Shown here: piece by piece, positions 8,306 through 16,478 of the stretch
Layout of the letters: each line of letters begins with the position of its first letter
Numbering within the stretch: the first letter of the stretch is position 1
From: Halieaceae bacterium
Lineage (GTDB): Bacteria > Pseudomonadota > Gammaproteobacteria > Pseudomonadales > Halieaceae
DNA: 32,913 nt
Reading direction: 5' to 3'
Assembly (NCBI GenBank): GCA_016744355.1
Contig: JADGEN010000004.1
Location: forward strand, 1 to 32,913
Translations under genes and position numbers: made by a program
The notes under the pieces: model-generated
The model's input: only the letters and a program-made list of their open reading frames with translations
What the model was told of the DNA's origin: nothing
Database searches by the model: none

Positions 8306-9082
8306 ATGATCAAAAAAAGCACGTTGCTCGCCGCTACATTCACAGCCACCATGACCGCCGGACTATTCTGTACGCCGACGCTGGCAGACGATTTCGATGC
8401 TGTTAAGGAAAAGCTCAGCACAGCTATGTCAGCAGACATTCGAACCGAAGCCGAGATGGACAGGGACAAAAACCGCAAGCCCATCGAAACTCTGGAATTT
8501 TTCGGCTTGCGCGATGATATGAAAGTCGTCGAGTTGATTCCCGGTGGGGCCTGGTACACCAAACTACTCGCGCCAGTGCTGGCTGACAAAGGCCAGCTGT
8601 ACATCGCCTACGGCACCGGCACTGCAGAAAAACGGCTCAAAGATGCGCCGGGGTTCGATAAAATTCGCGTGATTGCCAAAGACGCCAAACTGGGTCGCCC
8701 TGAAGGGTCAAAATTTTACACAGCGAGCAATACCGATCTGGGGGTGAAAAACGTAGATATGATTCTCACCTTCCGCAATTACCACAACTTTGGACCTGAG
8801 GGTCGAGCTGCGATGAACACATCGGCCTACAAGGCGCTGAAGTCCGGGGGTATTTATGCTGTGGTTGACCACACCCGCCGCCACATGCAAGAGCTCGACA
8901 ATGAAAACAGACGCAGGCTAGACCCTGTACTGGCCATCAAGGAAATCCAGGCGGCGGGCTTTGAGTTTGTGGATTACTCAAGCCTCCACTACAAGGCAGA
9001 TGACGAATTGCGGTATGAGGTGGGGCGGAAGTCAGTGACCGGCAATACCGATCGTTGGACACTTAAGTTTGTGAAGCCTTAA
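8306..9082 (+). CDS. Exported methyltransferase-like protein (COG4798 type)
   Basis: 258 aa. Residues 1-28 form a Sec signal peptide (lysines, hydrophobic core, cleavage after TLA). The mature protein resembles a Rossmann class I methyltransferase. It has a strand VVELIPGG in place of the usual motif I E/DxGxGxG, an acidic second-strand region, and the motif IV-like NVDMILTFRNYHNFG, then KSGGIYAVVDHT. The family (often called predicted methyltransferase, COG4798) is commonly exported, which is puzzling because S-adenosylmethionine is cytoplasmic. The enzymatic activity is therefore unproven and a binding or degenerate role is possible. A GGAG lies 11 bases upstream. Its stop and the next ATG overlap by one base (TAATG), so it is co-translated with the exported hydrolase. 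Confidence 0.85.
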   Translation: MIKKSTLLAATFTATMTAGLFCTPTLADDFDAVKEKLSTAMSADIRTEAEMDRDKNRKPIETLEFFGLRDDMKVVELIPGGAWYTKLLAPVLADKGQLYIAYGTGTAEKRLKDAPGFDKIRVIAKDAKLGRPEGSKFYTASNTDLGVKNVDMILTFRNYHNFGPEGRAAMNTSAYKALKSGGIYAVVDHTRRHMQELDNENRRRLDPVLAIKEIQAAGFEFVDYSSLHYKADDELRYEVGRKSVTGNTDRWTLKFVKP

Positions 9083-10005
9083 TGGCACGTAGCGTAAGCC
9101 AAGCTATGCGCAAGCTGCTGCTTTTAACTCTACTATGGCTGTGCAGCCACACCGCGATAGCCGCTCAACCTGCCTTCGACCCACTCAGCATGGAGCCGCA
9201 GCGCAACATTGAGTTTCCGCCGCTGGTTGAAGAGCTCACCTTCAACAGTGAGGGGCACCGACTCACTGGCTTCATATATATAGCCAACGGCCCGGGGCCA
9301 CACCCCACTGTGTTGCTTCTGCACGGCTTCCCGGGCAATGAAAAAAACCTGGATATCGCCCAGGTGCTACGCAGAGCCGGCTTTAACGTCATGTTCTTCC
9401 ACTACCGGGGTTCATGGGGCAGCGAGGGTGATTATCAGGTGCTAAAAGGCTATGAAGATGCTCTGGCCGCCCTGAACTTCCTGCGCGAACCGGACAATGC
9501 CAATAAATATCGCGTCAACACCGATAAAATGTCTGTACTGGGCCACTCTCTGGGAGGCTACGTGTCATTGGCAACCGGTCGCCGCGATAAGGGTCTGATT
9601 TGTGTTGGTGCCATGTCCCCGGTCAATATGGGTGTATGGGCACAGGGCATAAATACCAACGATCCTGCCCTGGATCGCATTGTCGATTACTCCGACACCC
9701 TGTTTATGTTGGAGGGTTTCAGCGGCGAAGAGTTGCGCAGGCAAATGAAGAACGCCAAGCTGGAAGAAGTCGATACAACATTTTTTGGACCGGAGCTACG
9801 GGGTAAGTCAGTGTTTACGGTAGTCGGCGACCAGGACACAGTCACTCCGGGCCGGCTAATGCTCGACCCTGCAGTGGCGGCTTACTCAAAAGACAACAAG
9901 ATAAAACTACAGCATCATACAATATCCGGCGACCACTCCTATTCCTGGAGCCGTGTTCATCTCACCCGACTGGTTTTGGCCTGGATGCAAAGCGACTGCC
10001 GCTAA
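9082..10005 (+). CDS. Exported alpha/beta hydrolase
   Basis: 307 aa. A signal peptide (LLLLTLLWL core, cleavage around IAA) precedes the catalytic domain. An oxyanion-region HGFPGNEKN, the nucleophile elbow GHSLGG with Ser156, a later GDQDTVTP with the probable catalytic Asp, and SGDHSYSW with the probable His complete the triad. Family role: serine hydrolase (esterase, peptidase or related), here in the periplasm. The substrate is unknown. The start overlaps the stop of the methyltransferase-like gene by one base. An internal ATG eight residues later (MRKLLLL) would also give an intact signal peptide. It converges on the 10020-10886 hydrolase with 14 bases between stops. Confidence 0.88.
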   Translation: MARSVSQAMRKLLLLTLLWLCSHTAIAAQPAFDPLSMEPQRNIEFPPLVEELTFNSEGHRLTGFIYIANGPGPHPTVLLLHGFPGNEKNLDIAQVLRRAGFNVMFFHYRGSWGSEGDYQVLKGYEDALAALNFLREPDNANKYRVNTDKMSVLGHSLGGYVSLATGRRDKGLICVGAMSPVNMGVWAQGINTNDPALDRIVDYSDTLFMLEGFSGEELRRQMKNAKLEEVDTTFFGPELRGKSVFTVVGDQDTVTPGRLMLDPAVAAYSKDNKIKLQHHTISGDHSYSWSRVHLTRLVLAWMQSDCR

Positions 10006-10019
10006 ACAATCTCTACGAG

Positions 10020-10886
10020 TTAGACCATCGCTAAAAATTGGTCGATCGAGCTCCGACACACAAGCTCATCCAGAGTTGGAGCATGTCCCCGACCGGGTAC
10101 CTCAACGAACTGTAGGTCTTTTCTTCTCGCCTGCATACTCGCAACACAAAGCGGCGATAATATGTCAGACAACTCCCCTCTAATGACCAGCGTGGGAATA
10201 CCCGCAGACGCATCGAAAACTGGCCACAGATCGGGAGGCACTGCGCCAGACTCCTCGTCCGCCATGGGTTTGGCAATGGCCGGATCATAGGCCAATACGG
10301 GCGTACCATGCTCATCCTTATATAAGGCGTGAGTGAACTCAGACCACTGTTGATCGCTAAAATCTGGAAAAGCAGGACCATTTAGAGTTCGTGACTGATT
10401 TATCGCCTCGGCCCAGGTTGCCGCCGCCTCCCCTTTACCAACATAGGACTTGATGCGGTCCAGCCCAACCGGATCGACTTCAGGGCCGATGTCATTAATC
10501 ACCATGGCACGGATACGTGGGCCCTGCATTGCGGCCATAAGAAATGACATCAGTCCGCCCATAGATGTACCGATGAGAATAACTTTCTCCACCTCGAGCT
10601 TGTCCAGCAGGGAAAACATATCCTGAACATAGGTCAACGGCGTATAGTTACCGACAATTTTGTCATAATCAGATTTGCCCCGACCGCGCTGATCGACGCA
10701 TATAACCCTATATCGGGCACACAGATGCATAGCCAAATTCGCAAAATCGGCTGAGTTTCGGGTCAAACCATGCATACACAGAATAGTTTCGGGCGCGACA
10801 AGCTCAGCATCGGTGCAGGGATAGTCACGGGCATACAAGTTCAGTCCGTCGCTACTTTCGTAGTAAATATCTTCATAGCTATTCAT
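10020..10886 (-). CDS. Alpha/beta hydrolase of the TetR-controlled module
   Basis: 288 aa, no signal peptide, so cytoplasmic. It has the full alpha/beta hydrolase set: LCMHGLTRNSADF (oxyanion region), VDQRGRGKSDY, the elbow GTSMGG with Ser108, RGELSDILS with Asp241, and GRGHAPTL with His268. It resembles the MhpC/haloalkane-dehalogenase-like branch that includes ring-fission-product hydrolases, esterases and lactonases, but the reaction cannot be fixed from sequence. Its start lies 8 bases inside the end of the acyl-CoA synthetase gene. The order receptor, ligase, hydrolase therefore looks like one transcript, and it is probably the intracellular hydrolytic step for the imported compound. Confidence 0.9.
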   Translation of the reverse strand: MNSYEDIYYESSDGLNLYARDYPCTDAELVAPETILCMHGLTRNSADFANLAMHLCARYRVICVDQRGRGKSDYDKIVGNYTPLTYVQDMFSLLDKLEVEKVILIGTSMGGLMSFLMAAMQGPRIRAMVINDIGPEVDPVGLDRIKSYVGKGEAAATWAEAINQSRTLNGPAFPDFSDQQWSEFTHALYKDEHGTPVLAYDPAIAKPMADEESGAVPPDLWPVFDASAGIPTLVIRGELSDILSPLCVASMQARRKDLQFVEVPGRGHAPTLDELVCRSSIDQFLAMV

Positions 10887-12429
10887 ACACTCGCTCCTTA
10901 TGAAGCTCTCGCATTTCCCGCTTCAGTATTTTCCCGTTGGGGTTGCGTGGCAATTCATCGATGAAGATAACGCCCGATAAACGCTGCTGCTTACCCAGAC
11001 GCGTGTTGGCCCATTCAAGTAAGCCAACTTCGGTGATCTCAGCACCTGCAACTGACACCACCAGGGCTACCGGGGTCTCGCTCCAGCGCTTGCTCTTTAA
11101 GCCGATCACAGCCACATCATCAATGGAATCATGGCCTACCAAAACCGCTTCAATGTCCTGCGGATAGATATTCTGCCCACCGGAAATAATCATATCCTTT
11201 TTCCTGTCCACGATGTATAGATAACCCTCCTCATCAACTACACCGACATCACCAGAACGCAACCACTGCACTCCCTGGGAGTCGACAAACTCCGCGTCTC
11301 TATTTGCCTCTTCCCGATTGAGATATCCCGGCATCGTAATGCGTCCGCGAGAGACAATTTCACCCGCCTGTCCGGGCGGCAACACACTGTTATCCTCATC
11401 CACTATAGCTATATCTGTGCCGATTAAAGGTTTACCCACCGAAGACCAACGGCCCTCTGCTTCTTCCGGCTCCAGAGTCGTGATAATTCCCTCTGTCAGG
11501 CCGTAAAGCTCAATAACACCGCAGGAGAAACGCGAGAATATGCTCTTCTTGAGACTTTCATGCAGGGGAGAACCGCAACTCATCATAGACAGCATAGAAC
11601 TGACATCGCAGGAACTGACATCCATAGCTTCAACAACCCGCTGAAACTGAATGGGCACCATTGCGGTATGGGTTATTTTTTCCTGCTCCACTGCGCGCAA
11701 AAACGCATCAGCTTCAAAGCGCTGGTGAATAATTAGCGCACCGCCACTCAACATTGTGCACAACATGGCCACCCAGGAAATATTTGAGTACAGACCCAGA
11801 TTAATCAAGGTACGGGCAGAACAATTATATCGCAGGGCAATCGCCAGATCGTAAGCCCAATCTCTGCGACCGGCGTGAGTGTGTACAATTCCTTTGGGGT
11901 TACCTGTGGTACCCGAACTGTAAATGATATTCAGATAGTCGTCAGGAGTAAGCGACAACCGAGGTAGACCAACATCCTGTCCGGCGCAAAGCGCTTCAAT
12001 ATTTTGCCAGCCGTTGCCAGCCGCCCCGGTCGTTACCATCAACTTCAGCGTGTCAGGAAGAACATTCTTGAGACGAGCCTGTTGATCTGCTGTAGTGAAA
12101 ACAGACGACACCTTCGCATCGCTTAGCATACTGCCAATAGATTCATTGGACACCGATAAGTTGATAGGCACCGATACTGCGCCCGCGGCCATACAAGCAA
12201 ACAACGCCTGCACCATCTCCGCACAATTAGACATAACGATGCCAATACGATCACCCGGCTTAATACCAGCAAGAACCAATCCATTGGCTAATTGATGATT
12301 GAGTGCACAAAACTCGGCCCAGTTGAGGCGTTTATCACCACATATAAGTGCATCCTGCCTACTGCGCCACTTGCCGTGCAAGGCAAAAATTTCAGGCAAC
12401 AGCGGTGCCTTGGTGTCAAATCCATTCAC
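10879..12429 (-). CDS. AMP-forming acyl-CoA synthetase/ligase
   Basis: 516 aa, an ANL-superfamily enzyme with all core motifs. A3 is YSSGTTGNPKG (170-180), A5 YGLTEG (309-314), A7 SGD (392-394). A8 is DRKKDMIISGGQNIYP, with the domain hinge. The catalytic lysine K500 is in NPNGK. Reaction: carboxylate plus ATP plus CoA gives acyl-CoA plus AMP and pyrophosphate. The length and motif spelling suit a medium/long-chain fatty acid or aromatic-acid ligase. It lies 76 bases downstream of the TonB-dependent receptor with no terminator seen, and overlaps the hydrolase start by 8 bases. Inference: it activates the compound brought in by the receptor and symporter. Confidence 0.93.
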   Translation of the reverse strand: MNGFDTKAPLLPEIFALHGKWRSRQDALICGDKRLNWAEFCALNHQLANGLVLAGIKPGDRIGIVMSNCAEMVQALFACMAAGAVSVPINLSVSNESIGSMLSDAKVSSVFTTADQQARLKNVLPDTLKLMVTTGAAGNGWQNIEALCAGQDVGLPRLSLTPDDYLNIIYSSGTTGNPKGIVHTHAGRRDWAYDLAIALRYNCSARTLINLGLYSNISWVAMLCTMLSGGALIIHQRFEADAFLRAVEQEKITHTAMVPIQFQRVVEAMDVSSCDVSSMLSMMSCGSPLHESLKKSIFSRFSCGVIELYGLTEGIITTLEPEEAEGRWSSVGKPLIGTDIAIVDEDNSVLPPGQAGEIVSRGRITMPGYLNREEANRDAEFVDSQGVQWLRSGDVGVVDEEGYLYIVDRKKDMIISGGQNIYPQDIEAVLVGHDSIDDVAVIGLKSKRWSETPVALVVSVAGAEITEVGLLEWANTRLGKQQRLSGVIFIDELPRNPNGKILKREMRELHKERVYE

Positions 12430-12505
12430 GAGTTGTCTCCCAGGGTATTCTCGGGAAAAAGAGGGCCGCCCATACCTGCGACGACCCCAATGAAGAAAAT
12501 CCGTC

Positions 12506-14773
12506 TTACAAACGGAACTCCACGGTCGCTGTTACAGTGAGGGGAGCACCATAGAATATGGTGGTATTGTCCTCCAGCCCCAGGGACGAAGCGCAGTCTA
12601 CGAAACCAAAGCAGTAGCCCGCTGTTTTCACATCTTCATCGGTCAGGTTCTTTCCGTGTACACCTACCAACCATTGTTCATCTCCACTTTGCCAAACAAT
12701 GCTGGCGTTAACCATATCGTAGGCGTCCTGATCGATGATGGGCGCTTCAGCTTCGAACTGTGTGATATCACCTTTGTATGACCAGTTGGCGTTGAACGAT
12801 AAATCACCTGAAGCAAAATCCATGTTATAGGTCAGCCCGAGATAAGCCATCTCTTCGGGCGTATTTTGAATAGTACGTTGGCTGGACACATCGACACCGC
12901 CTACAATCCACTCCTTGATTTCGGCATCTAGCAGACTAAGAGAGAACTGCCCGCTGAAATTCTGGGTGAACAAAATGTTCCCTTCCACTTCGATGCCGGA
13001 TATTTCAGCCTGTCCCGCATTGGTTACCGTACCGACGAAATCATCATTGACCCCATCTCCATTGGTATCTATGCCCACCGACCCGGGAATCTGCATATCG
13101 TCGTACTCGCTGTAGAATACGGCAACATTCGTCACGGCTCTACCGTCCAGCCAAGTAGTCTTCAAGCCAAGTTCATACGAGTCCAGAGTCTCTTCATCAA
13201 AGCCTTTTTCTACCGCAGGTGTCACTAAATTGGCACCGCGGGGGTCAAAGCCGCCGGCCTTCCAACCCTGGCTGAAACCAGCATAGGCGGTCATGTCATC
13301 ATTGAGCAGATAGCTAAGGTTTATGCGCGGTGAGAAATTGGTAAATGTTTTCTCCGCCTCATAGTCACTGGTAGCTTTCAAAAATAGTGCATCATCATTG
13401 CCAAAGAAAGGCGAGGAGAATCCCAGGTACTGCCCACGGAATACGTCTGCAGTTCGGGTGTCGTCTGTATAACGTCCACCTACCGTCACGGAAAGCTTTT
13501 CAGTCATAAAATATGTTAGATCAGCAAATACAGACCAGGACTCGGTATCCACCGTGCCACCGGTATAGGCTGTGATGCCCAGTGGATGTAACTGACCCAG
13601 AACAACATCAAAATCATTAGATGCTGTTGCATCCAAATAGTAGGCGCCCAGAACCGCATTAAATTTATCGGAGTTATAAAGGAGCTGAAATTCCTGACTG
13701 AACTGTTCGTTATCGTAGATAACTGCCGCATCAAAATCCATCACCGCAAGACTGTCAAAATCGATCACTGACTCAGTATAGTCTTCGCGATCAGCGGTTA
13801 TAGATCGCAGCGTCAAAGTATCGCTCAGATTCCAATCGACAGAGAGCATCCAACCCTCTGCTTCCACTTCGTTGTTACCGTTGATGCCTTCTGTCGAAGG
13901 TAACTCAGTTGCACCAGCGAGCGTGTCGCGCACATCTCCTAAAACCGGTGCGCCACTGACAGCGCCCGGAAACGGACGATAACCGGCCACTGCGTTCGAG
14001 TCGTCCTGGGACTTGTCATAGGCCAATCGAATCAGCCAGTCATCATTAGGTAAAAATTCTGCACTGGCGCGATAGGCAAACAGGTCTTTATTATAGTTGT
14101 CATCGCCAGTGGTTTTGTTGTCACCATAACCATCGCGAGTAAGAGAAACTACTGTACCGCCAACCCGGAACATATCGCCTAAGGCGGTAGATGCGGTGCC
14201 CACCAGATCTACCTGGTTGTAAGAACCATAGGAACCCTTTAAGCGAACTTCGGTCTCGTCACTCAAACGGCGCGTCACATACTTAATTGCTCCGCCCACT
14301 GCGTTGCGCCCGTAAAGCGTACCCTGTGGACCACGTAAAACCTCTATGCGCTCTACGTCGTAAATATCCAACATGGCACCCTGTGGCCTTGCGAGATAGA
14401 CGTCATCGAGATACAGGGCTACGCCTTGCTCAAAACCGGCTAAAGGGTCCTGTTGGCCAACACCGCGAATAAATGCAGTTAAGGTTGTATTGGTAGCACG
14501 AGCCGGTTCAAGCGTGAGACTGGGAATAGACTGCGCCAATTCGCTAATGTCCCCTGCACCTCTCAAAGTCAGAGCATCACCGGAGATTGCAGTAACGGCC
14601 ATAGGCACGTCCTGTAGATTTTCTGCATGGCGGCGAGCGGTTACTACAACTTCCTCTAAAGCAAATTTCTCATCATCCTGCGCAAGGACTACGGATGATT
14701 GTGTCGCTGCGGTCATGGCAGTAGCCAGTGTGACGGCGAGCGCAAGGGTGTTGCGTGGGCTATTTGGTTTCAT
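12506..14773 (-). CDS. TonB-dependent outer-membrane receptor
   Basis: 755 aa. Sec signal peptide with likely cleavage after VLA (residue 31). The TonB box/start of mature protein EEVVVTARR is at 40-48, followed by the plug domain (DVPMAVTAISGDAL, FIRGVGQQDP, VERIEVLRGPQGTLYGRNAVGGAI) and a 22-strand-type barrel to a terminal strand ATVEFRL. The plug spelling is of the broad class common in Cellvibrionales and sphingomonads, used for many nutrients and not only siderophores. No iron-type marker is obvious. Upstream are a strong promoter and two TetR-type palindromes. Downstream follow the ligase and hydrolase. This arrangement suggests uptake of an organic carbon compound under TetR control. 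Confidence 0.95.
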   Translation of the reverse strand: MKPNSPRNTLALAVTLATAMTAATQSSVVLAQDDEKFALEEVVVTARRHAENLQDVPMAVTAISGDALTLRGAGDISELAQSIPSLTLEPARATNTTLTAFIRGVGQQDPLAGFEQGVALYLDDVYLARPQGAMLDIYDVERIEVLRGPQGTLYGRNAVGGAIKYVTRRLSDETEVRLKGSYGSYNQVDLVGTASTALGDMFRVGGTVVSLTRDGYGDNKTTGDDNYNKDLFAYRASAEFLPNDDWLIRLAYDKSQDDSNAVAGYRPFPGAVSGAPVLGDVRDTLAGATELPSTEGINGNNEVEAEGWMLSVDWNLSDTLTLRSITADREDYTESVIDFDSLAVMDFDAAVIYDNEQFSQEFQLLYNSDKFNAVLGAYYLDATASNDFDVVLGQLHPLGITAYTGGTVDTESWSVFADLTYFMTEKLSVTVGGRYTDDTRTADVFRGQYLGFSSPFFGNDDALFLKATSDYEAEKTFTNFSPRINLSYLLNDDMTAYAGFSQGWKAGGFDPRGANLVTPAVEKGFDEETLDSYELGLKTTWLDGRAVTNVAVFYSEYDDMQIPGSVGIDTNGDGVNDDFVGTVTNAGQAEISGIEVEGNILFTQNFSGQFSLSLLDAEIKEWIVGGVDVSSQRTIQNTPEEMAYLGLTYNMDFASGDLSFNANWSYKGDITQFEAEAPIIDQDAYDMVNASIVWQSGDEQWLVGVHGKNLTDEDVKTAGYCFGFVDCASSLGLEDNTTIFYGAPLTVTATVEFRL

Positions 14774-14823
14774 ATCTATTACCTATCTGAGTATTATTTT
14801 TTTGTGGTGAGACAAACACAAAA

Positions 14824-14839
14824 CTCAACACTTGTTGAA
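14824..14839. promoter_or_regulatory. TetR-type operator, copy 1 (downstream of receptor promoter)
   Basis: CTCAACACTTGTTGAA is a 16-bp inverted repeat, one mismatch from the perfect TTCAACAnnTGTTGAA. Its centre lies 33 bp (about three helical turns) from copy 2, so two repressor dimers could sit on the same face. It would begin about 6 bases after the predicted receptor transcription start. Confidence 0.7.
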
Positions 14840-14850
14840 TTGCAGTGTCA

Positions 14851-14879
14851 AAAATATTCAACATCTGTTGAAATGTCAA
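14851..14879 (-). promoter_or_regulatory. Promoter of the TonB-dependent receptor
   Basis: On the minus strand a perfect TTGACA (14879-14874) is followed by exactly 17 bases and TATTTT (14856-14851). The 17-base spacer contains the full 16-bp operator copy 2. A bound dimer would directly exclude RNA polymerase, so repression is the expected mode. Confidence 0.65.
14857..14872. promoter_or_regulatory. TetR-type operator, copy 2 (inside receptor promoter spacer)
   Basis: TTCAACATCTGTTGAA is a perfect inverted repeat with 7-bp arms and a 2-bp centre. It fills the space between the -35 and -10 of the receptor promoter. The same motif recurs at 14824-14839 and 16410-16425. Confidence 0.78.
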
Positions 14880-14914
14880 GCATCTCTTTAAATTAATTCT
14901 GCCAAGAAGATTAA

Positions 14915-16342
14915 CTAATCCCTTTCTGCTCTAGTCAAAAACAGACCCAGAAGGCCAAAGGCAGACGATGCAAGAATCGCATAGGTTGCTGATATTGCCG
15001 GGTTTTTAATCCCAAAATAAAAGCTCAGTACAAGATGGAAGGATAGTCCGATGGCCGCAGAAATTACTACAACCCACAAAGGAATATGACGGGGAACGAG
15101 CACCCCGAATAACACAGGCACCAGCGACGCCGCTGCCAAACCATACACTCCCTTCTGCGCAAACAAACCTATAAGAGGCGGTGGGTCCCATGCCAGCCAT
15201 ACACCCACAACGCCAACCAACACCAAAACCCATCGAGACAGACTCAGCGCATTTATTTTTGATCCGAACAAAGGTTCAACAAGGTCATTAACCACCATTG
15301 CAGATAGAGACACCAAAATACCGTCCAACGTGCTCATACCAGCCGCCAATAGGGTTATGAAAATAAACACCAGGGCGTACTCCCCCCACACAGAACTACT
15401 GAATTCATACAGTAAATACTCCCGCACAACCGCATCCTGGGCAGGTAATTCCAAACCCGCAAGACGTGCGTAAAAACCAATCATCAGCATCAGGGTAAAA
15501 ATGGAGCCTACAATTGCCGTGGTGGCGATAAATTTTCCAACGTCTTTTTCGCTGCGTAGGTACAGTACCTTGGTAAGAATATGTGGCTGTAGCATCAGTG
15601 CAAAAGTAACGATAAACCCGCTGACAAAAACGGAAAAGAAATCATAATAGAGATCGCTTGTCGCATTATAGGCTGAAGAGTACTCCTGCCCGACACGCTG
15701 TAGAGAGCCGAAAAAGTCGCCACCAAAATACTTCCAACCCTGAACAAACAGGACCACCGTAATGAGCAGCATCATCACACCTTGAAGCGTATTAGTGTAC
15801 GCGTGGGCGTAGGTGCCCCCCATAAGCACATAGGAAAACACAAACAGCAAAACCAGAATCAGGCCAGCTTTTTGCTCAATTGGGAAAAGCCCTGTCATCA
15901 GGAGACTACAACCCACCAAGATCAAAACAACGAATGTGATGGACAAAAGGTTAATGAAGGCAAAGAAAAGGCTAAAACCTCTATGGTTATACCGATAGTA
16001 AATCCACTGCGGAATGGTCAGCGCATTGTTGCTCTCACCCAGACGTAGAAAACCTTTTGTCAAAACCAGAAACGCTGTAAGAATCCCCAGCGAGCCGGCC
16101 ACACCATAGTGGATATAAGCCGACAAGCCGTGCGTGTAGACAAAACCGGGGTTGATGACGAAGGTCGCCGTGGAAGAAATTGAAGCCGCAAGTGTGATAC
16201 CTACAAGATAGGGACTCATATCTTTATTACCAATGGCAAAGCCCTTTACGTCTTTGGTACGACGCATGCCAACCCACGACAGGTAATACACTAAAGCGAC
16301 ATAGCCGAAGGTAATCGTATATTTGAATATCTCTGGCGTCAT
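14915..16342 (-). CDS. Sodium:solute symporter (SSS family)
   Basis: 475 aa with about 13 hydrophobic segments, the usual number and length for the SSS family. An N-terminal region YVALVYYLSWVGMRRTKDVKGFAIGNKDM is followed by a sodium-site-like SISSTATFVINPGF and the middle motif GGTYAHAYTNTLQGVMML, which matches the SSS signature region. The family imports carboxylates, amino acids, vitamins or sugars with sodium; the substrate is not readable. It is transcribed from a region shared with tetR that carries operator copy 3. Its stop lies 141 bases upstream of the receptor start. Inference: it is the inner-membrane step of the uptake module. Confidence 0.93.
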   Translation of the reverse strand: MTPEIFKYTITFGYVALVYYLSWVGMRRTKDVKGFAIGNKDMSPYLVGITLAASISSTATFVINPGFVYTHGLSAYIHYGVAGSLGILTAFLVLTKGFLRLGESNNALTIPQWIYYRYNHRGFSLFFAFINLLSITFVVLILVGCSLLMTGLFPIEQKAGLILVLLFVFSYVLMGGTYAHAYTNTLQGVMMLLITVVLFVQGWKYFGGDFFGSLQRVGQEYSSAYNATSDLYYDFFSVFVSGFIVTFALMLQPHILTKVLYLRSEKDVGKFIATTAIVGSIFTLMLMIGFYARLAGLELPAQDAVVREYLLYEFSSSVWGEYALVFIFITLLAAGMSTLDGILVSLSAMVVNDLVEPLFGSKINALSLSRWVLVLVGVVGVWLAWDPPPLIGLFAQKGVYGLAAASLVPVLFGVLVPRHIPLWVVVISAAIGLSFHLVLSFYFGIKNPAISATYAILASSAFGLLGLFLTRAERD

Positions 16343-16409
16343 GGCTCATGCCCCTGGAAGGTTGGTGGTTTGGGTCACTCTGCACAGAAGTGCAGAGTCT
16401 TATTATTAT

Positions 16410-16425
16410 TTCAACAAGCGTTGAA
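16410..16425. promoter_or_regulatory. TetR-type operator, copy 3 (divergent symporter/tetR region)
   Basis: TTCAACAAGCGTTGAA matches the palindrome of copies 1 and 2 with one asymmetric position. On the minus strand it begins at the last base of TATAAT (16430-16425), the likely symporter -10, so it covers the start site. On the plus strand its first half coincides with a weak -35 (TTCAAC) for tetR. One site could therefore control both genes. Confidence 0.72.
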
Positions 16426-16430
16426 TTATA
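16425..16430 (-). promoter_or_regulatory. Putative -10 element of the symporter promoter
   Basis: A perfect TATAAT on the minus strand, about 83 bases before the symporter ATG. No good -35 was found at 16-18 bases, so the promoter assignment rests on the -10 and the adjacent operator. Confidence 0.4.
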
Positions 16431-16478
16431 AAATATGATATCGTCAACTTTCATTTATAGCAATGGCATGTGAGCTGC

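Larger units (their letters stand above)
16410..16439 (+). promoter_or_regulatory. Possible tetR promoter overlapping operator copy 3
   Basis: TTCAAC (16410-16415), an 18-base spacer and TATGAT (16434-16439, 5 of 6 consensus bases). The -35 is weak. Its overlap with the palindrome would allow autorepression, the usual arrangement for TetR-family genes. Confidence 0.4.

Noticed and set aside
8239-8604. N-terminal extension of the arfB frame up to 8604
   Set aside because: The added 122 residues are serine-rich, match no ArfB, and lie antisense to the exported methyltransferase gene. The canonical start aligns at 8238.
12430-12505. Separate promoter or operator between receptor and ligase genes
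   Set aside because: No palindrome of the TetR type and no convincing -35/-10 in the 76-base gap, so read-through from the receptor is the simpler view.
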